NCBI RefSeq assembly: GCF_003957295.1 | Contig: NZ_RQPJ01000005.1 | Location: 430,282 to 494,281, forward strand | Origin: Arenibacter aquaticus | Lineage (GTDB): Bacteria > Bacteroidota > Bacteroidia > Flavobacteriales > Flavobacteriaceae | Direction: 5' to 3' | DNA: 64,000 nt | Part shown: positions 36,603-45,170 of the stretch, in pieces | Layout of the letters: each line of letters opens with the position of its first letter | Position numbering within the stretch: the first letter of the stretch is position 1 | The notes under the pieces: model-generated | Told to the model about the DNA's origin: nothing | Seen by the model: only the letters and a program-made list of their open reading frames with translations | Databases searched by the model: none | Translations under genes and position numbers: made by a program

Positions 36603-37238
36603 TTAGCCCTTATATTTCATGGGCAAATAGACCATTTTTTTGGTTTCAAAGAATTCCTCTTCAAATATTTCCGCAAGATTATAAATCTGTACGGTACGGT
36701 ATTCCTTTAATTCTTCTTCCAGATCCCCACCTTTTAAGTATAGGATGCCATTTTTGCGCGAGTGATCGGAATTCTTTTTTATTTTCCCTTTCACCCAGTG
36801 CACAAAGGTTGGCATGGCTGCCACTGCCCTGCTCACAATAAAATCAAATTGCCCTTCAATATCCTCCACTCTGGAATGTATGGCCGAAACGTTTTTAATT
36901 TGTAAGCCATCGACCACCTCTTGCACCACTTTAATTTTTTTTCCTATGGCATCTACCAAGGTAAAATGGGTATCCGGAAACAATATGGCCAGTGGAATTC
37001 CTGGAAATCCACCTCCAGTACCAACATCCAACACAGCAGCCCCCGGATTAAACTGCTGAATTTTAGCAATTCCCAAGGAATGCAGCACGTGGCGCACATA
37101 CAACTCATCTATGTCCTTGCGGGATACTACGTTAATTTTCATATTCCAATCTTTGTACAAATCTTGTAATAATTCAAACTGATGTTTCTGGGATGCTGTT
37201 AGATCGGGAAAATATTTATATATGATTTTTAAGTCCAT
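36603..37238 (-). CDS. rsmG: 16S rRNA (guanine527-N7)-methyltransferase RsmG
   Basis: SAM-dependent methyltransferase that modifies G527 of 16S rRNA. The 211-residue product matches RsmG throughout: LYKDWNMKINVVSRKDIDELYVRHVLHSL near the N terminus, the SAM-binding loop AAVLDVGTGGGFPGIPLAI, TLVDAIGKKIKVVQEVV, and FDFIVSRAVAAMPTFVHWV. Length is normal for the family. It is divergent from the desaturase gene. On the minus strand TATTTTTG (37276-37269) lies about 30 bases before its ATG and fits the -7 box. Confidence 0.97.
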   Translation of the reverse strand: MDLKIIYKYFPDLTASQKHQFELLQDLYKDWNMKINVVSRKDIDELYVRHVLHSLGIAKIQQFNPGAAVLDVGTGGGFPGIPLAILFPDTHFTLVDAIGKKIKVVQEVVDGLQIKNVSAIHSRVEDIEGQFDFIVSRAVAAMPTFVHWVKGKIKKNSDHSRKNGILYLKGGDLEEELKEYRTVQIYNLAEIFEEEFFETKKMVYLPMKYKG

Positions 37239-37364
37239 TTTAAGTCCGTAAGTTTATTAAATTAATGGCAAAAATAGTATATTAATGGCCATCGCCTAAG
37301 TTTTAATAAATCAGTTATATTTAATTTGGGCACGAATTACCGTATATTTACAAAAAATTAAATC

Positions 37365-38468
37365 ATGGACAAGAATCCCATTCGATTTTCTCGAAAAGAC
37401 TCTGCACAATTTTTCAAAACCCTCAACAAGCGGGTTAATGACTATTTTAAGGAAAACAACCTAAAAAAAACCGGCAATTGGAAATTGCACCTCAAGACAG
37501 CTGTAATGTTTGCGCTGTTTCTGGCCCCGTATTTTCTGATATTAACCCTTGGCCTACCTAATTGGGCCAATTTATTATTGACCATAACCATGGGCGTTGG
37601 TATGGCAGGTGTGGGCATGAACGTTATGCACGATGGCAATCACGGCTCCTACTCCAATAAAAAGTGGGTAAATAAAATTATGGGGGGCAGTATTTACATA
37701 CTTGCTGGGAATGTTTACAACTGGCAGGTACAGCACAATGTACTTCACCATACCTATACCAATATCCATGAACATGACGAGGATCTTGAGGCAGGAAGAA
37801 TCTTAAGGTTTTCAAAACATGCCAAATGGCACAGGTTCCATAAGTTTCAGCATTATTATTCCATATTTCTTTACGGACTACTGACCTTTAACTGGGCCAT
37901 CACCACCGATTTTCAACAAATGTATCGCTACACAAAAAGAAAATTGGCCTATGGAAAATTTCCAAACCCTATTATGAACTGGAGTATGTTGGTGATCACT
38001 AAAATGATCTATTTAACAATATGGATCATATTGCCTATGTTGTTCTTGGACATTGCTTGGTGGAAAATCCTTTTGGGCTTTTTTATTATGCATTATGTTG
38101 CCGGGGTTATTCTAAGTGTGGTATTTCAATTGGCACATGTGGTAGATGAGGCAGAAACACCACTTCCGGAAACAGATGGAACTATGAAAAATACCTGGGC
38201 CATACATCAATTGTTTACTACGGTTAATTTTGGCACCAAAAACCGTATCGTCAATTGGTTTACAGGTGGCTTAAACCATCAGGTAGAGCATCATATATTC
38301 CCTAACATTAGCCATATTCATTACACAAAAATTGCCAAAATTGTTAAAGAGACCGCTAATGAATTTAATTTACCCTACAACGAATATAAAACTACAAGAA
38401 AAGCTATAATTTCGCATTTCAAACATCTAAAAGAACTGGGCAAGAAACCCAATTTTCAGTATCAGTAA
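37365..38468 (+). CDS. Membrane fatty-acid desaturase
   Basis: Di-iron membrane desaturase introducing a double bond into acyl chains. The 367-residue product shows the three histidine boxes: HDGNH (in MHDGNHGSYSNKKW), HNVLHH (in QHNVLHHTYTNIHEHDED) and HQVEHH (in GGLNHQVEHHIFPNISH). Hydrophobic segments at about 42-62, 66-85, 175-200 and 220-260 fit the four-helix fold. The HxxHH-type third box with Gln resembles front-end and acyl-lipid desaturases, so regiospecificity is not settled. There is no fused cytochrome b5 domain. The aminotransferase starts 15 bp downstream, possibly co-transcribed although unrelated in function. Confidence 0.93.
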   Translation: MDKNPIRFSRKDSAQFFKTLNKRVNDYFKENNLKKTGNWKLHLKTAVMFALFLAPYFLILTLGLPNWANLLLTITMGVGMAGVGMNVMHDGNHGSYSNKKWVNKIMGGSIYILAGNVYNWQVQHNVLHHTYTNIHEHDEDLEAGRILRFSKHAKWHRFHKFQHYYSIFLYGLLTFNWAITTDFQQMYRYTKRKLAYGKFPNPIMNWSMLVITKMIYLTIWIILPMLFLDIAWWKILLGFFIMHYVAGVILSVVFQLAHVVDEAETPLPETDGTMKNTWAIHQLFTTVNFGTKNRIVNWFTGGLNHQVEHHIFPNISHIHYTKIAKIVKETANEFNLPYNEYKTTRKAIISHFKHLKELGKKPNFQYQ

Positions 38469-38482
38469 ATTATAATAATACA

Positions 38483-39667
38483 ATGAAAAACCATTTATCC
38501 GATAGGATCAATTCCATGTCCACTTCGGCCACATTGGCCATGGCCGCCAAAGCAAGGGAATTAAAAAGCGAGGGCAAAGACATTATAGGCCTCAGTTTAG
38601 GGGAACCAGACTTTAATATTCCCGATTTTATAAAAGACGCTGCAAAAGAGGCTATAGACCAAAATTACAGCAGCTATTCCCCAGTTGATGGATATGCCGA
38701 CCTAAAGCAGGCCATTGCCAATAAATTTAAGAGAGACAACGGACTAACCTACGGTCTTAACCAGATTGTGGTCTCTACAGGTGCAAAACAGTCTTTGGCC
38801 AATATCGCCATGATCATGTTAAACGCCGGAGATGAAGTTATTTTACCAGCTCCGTATTGGGTGAGTTATAGCGATATTGTAAAATTGGCCGGAGGTGTTC
38901 CCGTTGAAGTGCCTACAAGCATTGATACGGATTTTAAAATGACACCGGACCAATTGGAAAAGGCGATAACACCAAAAACCAAAATGATGTGGTTCAGTTC
39001 TCCTTGTAACCCCAGTGGATCCGTATACAACAAAGAGGAATTGGAAGGCTTGGCAGCAGTTCTAAAAAATCACCCTAATATATTTGTGGTATCAGACGAG
39101 ATCTATGAGCATATTAATTTTAGGGGCGGACATGTAAGTATTGCCAATGTTGAAGGTATGTATGACCGTACCATCACGGTAAATGGTGTTTCCAAGGCAT
39201 TTGCCATGACCGGATGGCGTATAGGATATATTGGTGGACCGGAATGGATTGCCAAGGCATGTACCAAATTCCAAGGACAGATCACCAGTGGTGCCAACGC
39301 CATAGCCCAACGCTCCACTATCGCTGCCCTGGAAGCTCCTGTATCCTCCATCAAATTCATGATAGATGAATTTCACAAAAGACGTGATCTTATCTTGGAA
39401 TTGTTGGGTGAAATTGAAGGATTTAACCTTAACGTACCAGAGGGTGCATTTTATGTATTCCCAGACATTTCCAGCTTCTTTGGCAAAACCCTTAAAGGCA
39501 CATTGATCAACAATGCCTCGGATTTTGCTTTGTACCTATTGGAAAACGCCAATGTAGCCACTGTTACCGGAGAAGCTTTTGGAAACCCCAATTGCATACG
39601 TATTTCCTACGCTGCATCAGAAAAGGAGTTGAGGGAAGCTATTTCTAGAATAAAAGCGGTAGTATAA
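38483..39667 (+). CDS. PLP-dependent aminotransferase, class I (aspartate aminotransferase type)
   Basis: Transfers amino groups between aspartate and 2-oxoglutarate or similar substrates. The 394-residue product has the fold-type I signatures: DIIGLSLGEPDFNIPDFIK, YSPVDGYADLKQAIANKF, VSTGAKQSLANIAM, WFSSPCNPSGSVYNKEEL, SDEIYEHINFRG, and the PLP-lysine in TVNGVSKAFAMTGWRIGYI. The C terminus has NCIRISYAAS with the substrate-binding Arg. It follows the desaturase by 15 bp and is followed by a strong bidirectional terminator. Confidence 0.95.
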   Translation: MKNHLSDRINSMSTSATLAMAAKARELKSEGKDIIGLSLGEPDFNIPDFIKDAAKEAIDQNYSSYSPVDGYADLKQAIANKFKRDNGLTYGLNQIVVSTGAKQSLANIAMIMLNAGDEVILPAPYWVSYSDIVKLAGGVPVEVPTSIDTDFKMTPDQLEKAITPKTKMMWFSSPCNPSGSVYNKEELEGLAAVLKNHPNIFVVSDEIYEHINFRGGHVSIANVEGMYDRTITVNGVSKAFAMTGWRIGYIGGPEWIAKACTKFQGQITSGANAIAQRSTIAALEAPVSSIKFMIDEFHKRRDLILELLGEIEGFNLNVPEGAFYVFPDISSFFGKTLKGTLINNASDFALYLLENANVATVTGEAFGNPNCIRISYAASEKELREAISRIKAVV

Positions 39668-39690
39668 CAATTACTACAAGCTCAACATAA

Positions 39691-39724
39691 AAAAAATGGA
39701 CATCCTCACCGATGTCCATTTTTT
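39691..39724. terminator. Bidirectional terminator between aminotransferase and trkH
   Basis: AAAAAATGGACATC and GATGTCCATTTTTT form a perfect 14-bp stem with a 6-base loop. A T-run follows on both strands, so it can end both convergent transcripts. Confidence 0.92.
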
Positions 39725-39793
39725 TTTATATCAATACAATCCCTCCATATACAAATCAAAAAATACTGCAACCAGTAAGTTTAGTTAGGATCT

Positions 39794-41284
39794 TTAAATG
39801 CGTTTCCAAAAATAAGGTGAAAGCAATATAAGAACTGTAAAAAGCTCCAACCTTCCCAATAGCATTAAAAACCCACACCACCATTTTCCCAAGGCTGGAA
39901 GGCTGTTAAAATTGGTCAATGGGTACAAGGATCCCAAAGCCGGACCTACATTGCCCAGGGAAGAGGCTGCTCCGCCAATAGCACTTTCAAAATCCAAACC
40001 CAGGCCTCCCAACACCAAGGATCCAATTATAAACAACAACATATAGAGTACAAAAAATGCAATTATATTGTAAACTATATTTTCTTGCACCGTTTTGTTG
40101 TTATATCTCACGGGTATAATAGCATTGGTATGCAGGGTACGTTTAAACTCCAACAAACCATTTTTGATAATAATCAAATGCCTCATTACTTTGATACCTC
40201 CAGCGGTAGAACCTGCAGACCCTCCCAAAAACATAAGTCCAAAAAAGAATACTGTTAAAAAGGGCGTCCAAGAAGTAAAATCTGCTGTCACAAACCCAGT
40301 AGTAGTAATTACAGAAATTACCTGGAACAAGGTATGCCTAAAGGTACTTTCTGCCTCACCAAAAATCATGGGATGAAAATCCGAAACAGGTACATTTCCT
40401 TGAAAATAAACCACCAAGCCAGCCACAACAGTAAAACAGAGCACAAAAATAGAATAGAATTTAAATTCCTCATCCATAATCACTTTCTGCACCTTTCCCT
40501 TAAAGGCGTAGTAGCTAAGTACAAAATTACTACCTGCCAAAAACATAAACAGTATAACGATATATTGTATTAACGGCTCATCGTTCCAATAGGCCATACT
40601 AGCGTTTTTGGTAGAGAACCCGCCAGTAGAAAGAGTTGCCAAGGAATGATTCACAGCATCAAAAAAGCTCATTCCTGCCAGTTTTAACAAAATAGTTTCC
40701 GCAACCGTATAACTAAAATATATTAACCACAACCTCTTCGCCGTATCGGTAATCCTAGGGTGCAATTTATCACTACTGGGCCCCGGGGCCTCTGCCGCAA
40801 ACAACTGCATTCCCCCTATCCCCAATAATGGCAAAATAGCTATGGCAAGGACTATAATCCCCATTCCACCAATCCAATGGGTAAGACTCCTCCAAAGAAG
40901 AATACCTTCGGGCAAGGCCTCTATATCATCTACCACGGAAGCTCCGGTGGTAGTATAGCCAGAAATGGTTTCAAAAAACGCATTGGTAAGATCGGGTATG
41001 GTTCCGGAAAAGAGGTAAGGCAACATACCGGAGGCTGACATTACCAACCATCCGAAAGTAACAATAATATACCCCTCCTTTCGTTTTACCTGTTTCTTAT
41101 GGTTTCTGGTATAGAACATGCCCAAAACGCCTACCAACATAGTAACGATAGCCGCCAGGGTAATATCCAAGGTGGCACCATCGTCATAAATACCGCTGAC
41201 CACTGCTGCCAATATCATAAAAAAGCCATTACACAGTAACAGCAATCCCATTAAGTGAAAGATTATTTTGGAATTTAGACCCAT
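39794..41284 (-). CDS. trkH: Trk-type potassium uptake protein TrkH
   Basis: Ion-conducting membrane subunit of the Trk potassium uptake system. From ATG 41284 the product is 496 residues; a TTG seven codons upstream overlaps the trkA stop and is less likely. It is strongly hydrophobic with about ten membrane segments and the repeated selectivity-filter loops typical of TrkH: SGYTTTGASVVDD, SLATLSTGGFSTKNAS, SVITTTGFVTADF and AASSLGNVGPALG. The gene follows trkA with only one base between the trkA stop and its ATG, consistent with an operon and translational coupling. Confidence 0.96.
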   Translation of the reverse strand: MGLNSKIIFHLMGLLLLCNGFFMILAAVVSGIYDDGATLDITLAAIVTMLVGVLGMFYTRNHKKQVKRKEGYIIVTFGWLVMSASGMLPYLFSGTIPDLTNAFFETISGYTTTGASVVDDIEALPEGILLWRSLTHWIGGMGIIVLAIAILPLLGIGGMQLFAAEAPGPSSDKLHPRITDTAKRLWLIYFSYTVAETILLKLAGMSFFDAVNHSLATLSTGGFSTKNASMAYWNDEPLIQYIVILFMFLAGSNFVLSYYAFKGKVQKVIMDEEFKFYSIFVLCFTVVAGLVVYFQGNVPVSDFHPMIFGEAESTFRHTLFQVISVITTTGFVTADFTSWTPFLTVFFFGLMFLGGSAGSTAGGIKVMRHLIIIKNGLLEFKRTLHTNAIIPVRYNNKTVQENIVYNIIAFFVLYMLLFIIGSLVLGGLGLDFESAIGGAASSLGNVGPALGSLYPLTNFNSLPALGKWWCGFLMLLGRLELFTVLILLSPYFWKRI

Positions 41285-41285
41285 A

Positions 41286-42635
41286 CTATAGGAAAAGCTT
41301 TTCAATTTTTGGTATAGCGCTGGGCAAACAACATACCACTACCCTATCCCCTTCAGTAATTTTAAATCCCCCTAAGGCAATTATTCCCTCATCATCACGG
41401 ATTACCCCTCCTATGGTAGCCTCCCTCGGAAAATTAAGCTCCCTAACAATTTGCCCGTTCACCTGGGATGTAGGTTTTACTATAAATTCCAATATCTCGG
41501 CATTGAGGTTGTTCAATCTTGTCATGGCCACGATCTCACCCTTTCTAATATGCCTAAAAATATTATTGGCGGCCAAAAGTTTCTTGTTCAGCAAGGTATC
41601 AATACCAATGGAATGCGATAGTTGAAAATAATCCATATTCTCCACCAAGGCAATTGTTTTCTTAACGTTTTTGGACTTAGCTACCAAACAGGACATGATA
41701 TTGGTTTCAGAATTACCGGTAACCGCTACAAAAGCATCCATGGCCTCCATGTTTTCCTCCTCCAACAATTCCACATTGCGCCCATCGCCATTTATTATAA
41801 GAGCACTGGGCAATTCATCGGCAAGATCAAAGGCCTTTTCCTTATTTTTCTCTATAAGTTTAACGTTGAACTTTTTCTTACAAAGGTCACGGGCAGTCTT
41901 AAAGCCAACCTTACTACCCCCTAAAATCATCACACTTTTTATCTCCTTTTTCTCTTTCCCCGTAAGTTTATACAATTCATCCAAGCCCTCCCTTGAGGTA
42001 ATAAAGTACACTTGATCATTTTCCTTAAAAACCGTATCTCCTCTGGGAACTATGGTATATTGGGTTCCCATCCGCTGTATAGCAATGGGCATAAAATGAA
42101 GTTCAGGAAATACTTTGGCAGCTTCCTTTACCGACTTTCCAACAAATGGGGCCGATTTGGGAAGGGAAACCCCCACCATGATCAGTAATCCCTCCTCAAA
42201 CTCATAGGTATTGTTAAAAGCGGATTGATTTAATAGAAGTTGTATTTCGGTAGCTGCGAGTGCCTCAGGGGAAATAAGTTCATCTATCCCCAAATCCGAA
42301 AACTTTATAGCCTCCTTATTACGGATAAATTCCGCATTGGAAATACGGGCAATGGTTCTTTTACAGCCCAATTGCTTCGCCAACATACACAATGTTATAT
42401 TGGTGGTCTCTGAAGCCGTAACCCCAATAACCAAATCCGATTTTTCAACCTGTGCATCCTTTAGAACCGAGATAGAGGTAGCATCACCACGTAGCACCCT
42501 AATATCCAAATGTGTATCGGCGTAGGACAGACTATCTTTATTACAATCTATTAACGTAATATCCTGAGATTCATAGGACAATAATTTGGCTAAATGAAAA
42601 CCTACTTCACCTGCTCCTGCAATAATAATTTTCAT
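41286..42635 (-). CDS. trkA: Trk system potassium transporter regulatory subunit TrkA
   Basis: Cytoplasmic NAD(H)/nucleotide-binding gating subunit of the Trk system. The 449-residue product is a tandem duplication: RCK_N (MKIIIAGAGEVGFHLAKLL) plus RCK_C, then a second RCK_N (VMILGGSKVGFKTARDLC) plus RCK_C (LNFPREATIGGVIRDDEGII). Both glycine-rich nucleotide loops are intact. It is the first gene of the trkA-trkH pair. A candidate minus-strand promoter (TAATTTTG at 42867-42860 with TTTG 23 bases upstream) would give a leader of about 220 bases. Confidence 0.96.
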   Translation of the reverse strand: MKIIIAGAGEVGFHLAKLLSYESQDITLIDCNKDSLSYADTHLDIRVLRGDATSISVLKDAQVEKSDLVIGVTASETTNITLCMLAKQLGCKRTIARISNAEFIRNKEAIKFSDLGIDELISPEALAATEIQLLLNQSAFNNTYEFEEGLLIMVGVSLPKSAPFVGKSVKEAAKVFPELHFMPIAIQRMGTQYTIVPRGDTVFKENDQVYFITSREGLDELYKLTGKEKKEIKSVMILGGSKVGFKTARDLCKKKFNVKLIEKNKEKAFDLADELPSALIINGDGRNVELLEEENMEAMDAFVAVTGNSETNIMSCLVAKSKNVKKTIALVENMDYFQLSHSIGIDTLLNKKLLAANNIFRHIRKGEIVAMTRLNNLNAEILEFIVKPTSQVNGQIVRELNFPREATIGGVIRDDEGIIALGGFKITEGDRVVVCCLPSAIPKIEKLFL

Positions 42636-42991
42636 CTGTATTGTAAAATCTTTATCATTGACCTATGAGTATTCAAAACCATTAGCTGTATACCTCATCG
42701 GCATTATGAATTTCGTTACCCCTGCCCAAAACACCATTTATTTTTTTGCCATACCTTGTTATGGGCAGGCCCAGTTCAGTAAGGGAATTTATATTAGCCC
42801 CATAAGAACAAGGGGATTCCCTATGTCCTTTTCTTTTAAACTTTGAATATAGAGCGCCACAAAATTACATAATTAAATTGGGTTGTGTTCCAAAATATTG
42901 AAGTTAAAACATATAGGCCCTACTGTTTATTGTGAAAATTTAGAACTATAACTTTATACGATATAGTATATTTACCAAAAATTTGAAGACA
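42636..42991. other. 356-bp divergent region between trkA and ubiE
   Basis: No convincing gene. On the minus strand TAATTTTG (42867-42860) with TTTG 23 bases upstream fits the Bacteroidota promoter layout for trkA. TATATTTA before the ubiE start is a weak match. Confidence 0.35.
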
Positions 42992-43720
42992 ATGGATAAG
43001 AAGGTTACCCCATACAAAGATTCAAACCTTGGAAAAAAGGAGCAGGTAACAAAAATGTTCAATACCATATCAGAAAACTATGACGGTCTAAACAGGGTCA
43101 TCTCTTTTGGCATTGATATAAAGTGGAGAAAAAGAGTTGTATCCATAGTCTCCAAAAACAAACCTACCAAAATTCTGGACATTGCCACAGGTACAGGAGA
43201 CCTGGCCATAAATATGGCTACTACCGGAGCCAAGGAAATCATTGGACTGGACATTTCCCCTGGCATGCTGGAAGTAGGCCAGAAAAAAATTGAGGACAAA
43301 AAACTGGGGAATATCATCAAAATGGTAGTAGGCGATAGTGAGAACCTCCCCTTTGAAGACAATACATTTGATGCCATTACGGTTGCATTTGGTGTAAGAA
43401 ACTTTGAAGATCTTAAAAAAGGACTAAAGGAAATTTACAGGGTCCTAAAACCGGGAGGGACTTTTGTTGTATTGGAAACCTCTGTACCCACCCGAACCCC
43501 TTTTAAACAAGGATATACATTCTACACAAAATACATTCTTCCTGCCATAGGGAAGCTTTTCTCCAAAGACCGTAGCGCCTATGCTTACTTATCCGAATCG
43601 GCAGCAGCTTTCCCCCACGGGGAACAGTTCAACAATATTTTGGATAAAATTGGGTTTATAGGTATAGAGAATAAACCCCAAACATTTGGTGTGGCCTCTA
43701 TTTACATCGCTACAAAGTAA
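42992..43720 (+). CDS. ubiE: Demethylmenaquinone methyltransferase UbiE/MenG
   Basis: Last step of menaquinone synthesis: SAM-dependent C-methylation of demethylmenaquinone. The product is 242 residues from ATG 42992; a TTG three codons upstream is less likely. Motifs: [36 protein letters not shown] loop [51 protein letters not shown] and [14 protein letters not shown]. Flavobacteria use menaquinone, so the menaquinone role is preferred over ubiquinone. porT starts 4 bp after the stop. Confidence 0.96.
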   Translation: MDKKVTPYKDSNLGKKEQVTKMFNTISENYDGLNRVISFGIDIKWRKRVVSIVSKNKPTKILDIATGTGDLAINMATTGAKEIIGLDISPGMLEVGQKKIEDKKLGNIIKMVVGDSENLPFEDNTFDAITVAFGVRNFEDLKKGLKEIYRVLKPGGTFVVLETSVPTRTPFKQGYTFYTKYILPAIGKLFSKDRSAYAYLSESAAAFPHGEQFNNILDKIGFIGIENKPQTFGVASIYIATK

Positions 43721-43723
43721 AGT

Positions 43724-44419
43724 ATGAAAAACATCCTTATTCTTTTTATTGGCTTTTTACTACTGTGCAAGACCACTAGCGCCCAGTTTAATGAAAATCC
43801 CGTCATAAACCTGGAAAACGAGGACAAACCACTTCTAAATTGGGGGTATTTTTTAGGCCTTAATCAATACGACTTTAAATTTGGATACAAAGAAGACCTT
43901 CCGGACATATTGGTAGAAAAAACGTTTGGCTTCAATGTGGGGCTAATAGGTGAATTACGTCTAAACAATTTTTTGGATTTACGTTTTGAACCAGGACTAC
44001 ATTACAACCAAAGAAATTTGGGTTTTCCCGGTTTTGACAATGAAAGAGACGCCATAAGGGAGGTAAAATCAACCTACATCAACTTTCCCCTCCTCCTTAA
44101 AGTCAGTACAAAAAGACTGGGAAACTGGAAACCGTTCCTTATCGGTGGTGCCTCAACCTCCCTAAACTTGGGTAGTAATGAACAGAGTCTGGATGACAAT
44201 AGTAGCGCTACATTCCGAATGAAAAAGAGAACCTATTATTACGAAATGGGTTTTGGAATTGATTTTTATTTGGAATACTTTAAGTTTACCCCTTCTATCC
44301 GCGGGGTATTTGCTATTAATGATGAATTGGTGAGGGACAATGACCCCAACAGTCCGTGGACCGGCAATATTGAAGCCATGATGACAAGGGGCCTGTTCAT
44401 CAATTTCACCTTTGAGTAA
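43724..44419 (+). CDS. porT: PorT family outer-membrane protein (type IX secretion)
   Basis: A 231-residue outer-membrane beta-barrel protein with a signal peptide (LILFIGFLLLCKTTSAQ). Features include PLLNWGYFLGLNQYDFKFGY at the first strand, LDLRFEPGLHYNQR, STYINFPLLLKVSTKR and MTRGLFINFTFE at the C-terminal strand, the PorT/SprT layout. PorT is required for type IX secretion and, in gliding flavobacteria, for motility. The length and the tight link to ubiE support this over a generic porin. The assignment rests on recognition of the family and gene order, not on a search. Confidence 0.8.
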   Translation: MKNILILFIGFLLLCKTTSAQFNENPVINLENEDKPLLNWGYFLGLNQYDFKFGYKEDLPDILVEKTFGFNVGLIGELRLNNFLDLRFEPGLHYNQRNLGFPGFDNERDAIREVKSTYINFPLLLKVSTKRLGNWKPFLIGGASTSLNLGSNEQSLDDNSSATFRMKKRTYYYEMGFGIDFYLEYFKFTPSIRGVFAINDELVRDNDPNSPWTGNIEAMMTRGLFINFTFE

Positions 44420-44423
44420 AAAA

Positions 44424-45146
44424 CTACCCTCTTCTTACCTCATTCAGCAGAATGGCAGTAGCTGTCGCCACGTTTAAACTTTCGGCAGTCTTATCGCCAA
44501 ATTGGGGGATACTAATTTTTTTATCAACTAAATCCGCTATAGCCGTAGAGACACCATTAGCCTCATTCCCCATCACCAACACCCCTTTTTTGGGCATTTG
44601 CTCTGTATAGACCACCTTTCCATCCATAAATGCCCCATATATAGGAAGTTCCAATTCCCCCAATAGCTGTATCAGATCGGCATAGACAATATTGACCCTA
44701 CTAATAGACCCCATGGTAGCCTGCAAAGTCTTCGGGTTATAACAATCTACCGTATTGGGCGAGCAAATTAAAGAGGAAATTCCAAACCAATCACACAAGC
44801 GGACAATAGTACCCAGATTCCCCGGATCACGAACATCGTCCAATGCAATGACCCAGTCAGAAAAATCTATTGGCCCAGGCTCCGGCATATGAAAAACCCC
44901 CAAGACCTTATTGGGAGTTGCCAAACCACTCATCTTTTTCAATTCTTGCTGGGTGACCAATTCCAAAAAATCATGGTCATCCCCAAGTACACTGCTGTCC
45001 GTTACATAGATTTTATAGACCTTCAAATTGGAATCCAAAAGCTCTTTAACAGTCTTTACCCCTTCTACAACAAAGAGCCTATTTTGGCTTCGATACTTTT
45101 TCTGCTGTAAATTTTTTATAAATTTTATTTGGCTTTTAACAACCAT
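44424..45146 (-). CDS. TrmH-family (SpoU) RNA methyltransferase
   Basis: 2'-O-ribose RNA methyltransferase with the SPOUT trefoil knot. The 240-residue product has an N-terminal substrate-binding domain (SQIKFIKNLQQKKYRSQNRL, FVVEGVKTVKELL) and the catalytic motifs LDDVRDPGNLGTIVRLCDWF, VLVMGNEANGVS and IPQFGDKTAESLNVATATAI. It probably modifies rRNA (RlmB-like) but tRNA is possible. It is divergent from the BamA-like gene, with their ATGs only 24 bp apart, and converges with porT. Confidence 0.93.
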   Translation of the reverse strand: MVVKSQIKFIKNLQQKKYRSQNRLFVVEGVKTVKELLDSNLKVYKIYVTDSSVLGDDHDFLELVTQQELKKMSGLATPNKVLGVFHMPEPGPIDFSDWVIALDDVRDPGNLGTIVRLCDWFGISSLICSPNTVDCYNPKTLQATMGSISRVNIVYADLIQLLGELELPIYGAFMDGKVVYTEQMPKKGVLVMGNEANGVSTAIADLVDKKISIPQFGDKTAESLNVATATAILLNEVRRG

Positions 45147-45156
45147 ACAAATAACG

Positions 45157-45164
45157 TATTTTTG
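45157..45164 (+). promoter_or_regulatory. Candidate promoter -7 box for the BamA-like gene
   Basis: TATTTTTG fits TAnnTTTG and ends six bases before ATG 45171. Transcription would start close to that ATG, so the message is either nearly leaderless or the true start is the ATG at 45189. Confidence 0.5.
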
Positions 45165-45170
45165 ACCTCT

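Noticed and set aside
42658-42846. 62-codon plus-strand frame between trkA and ubiE
   Set aside because: No domain, odd residue mix, and it overlaps the likely trkA leader.
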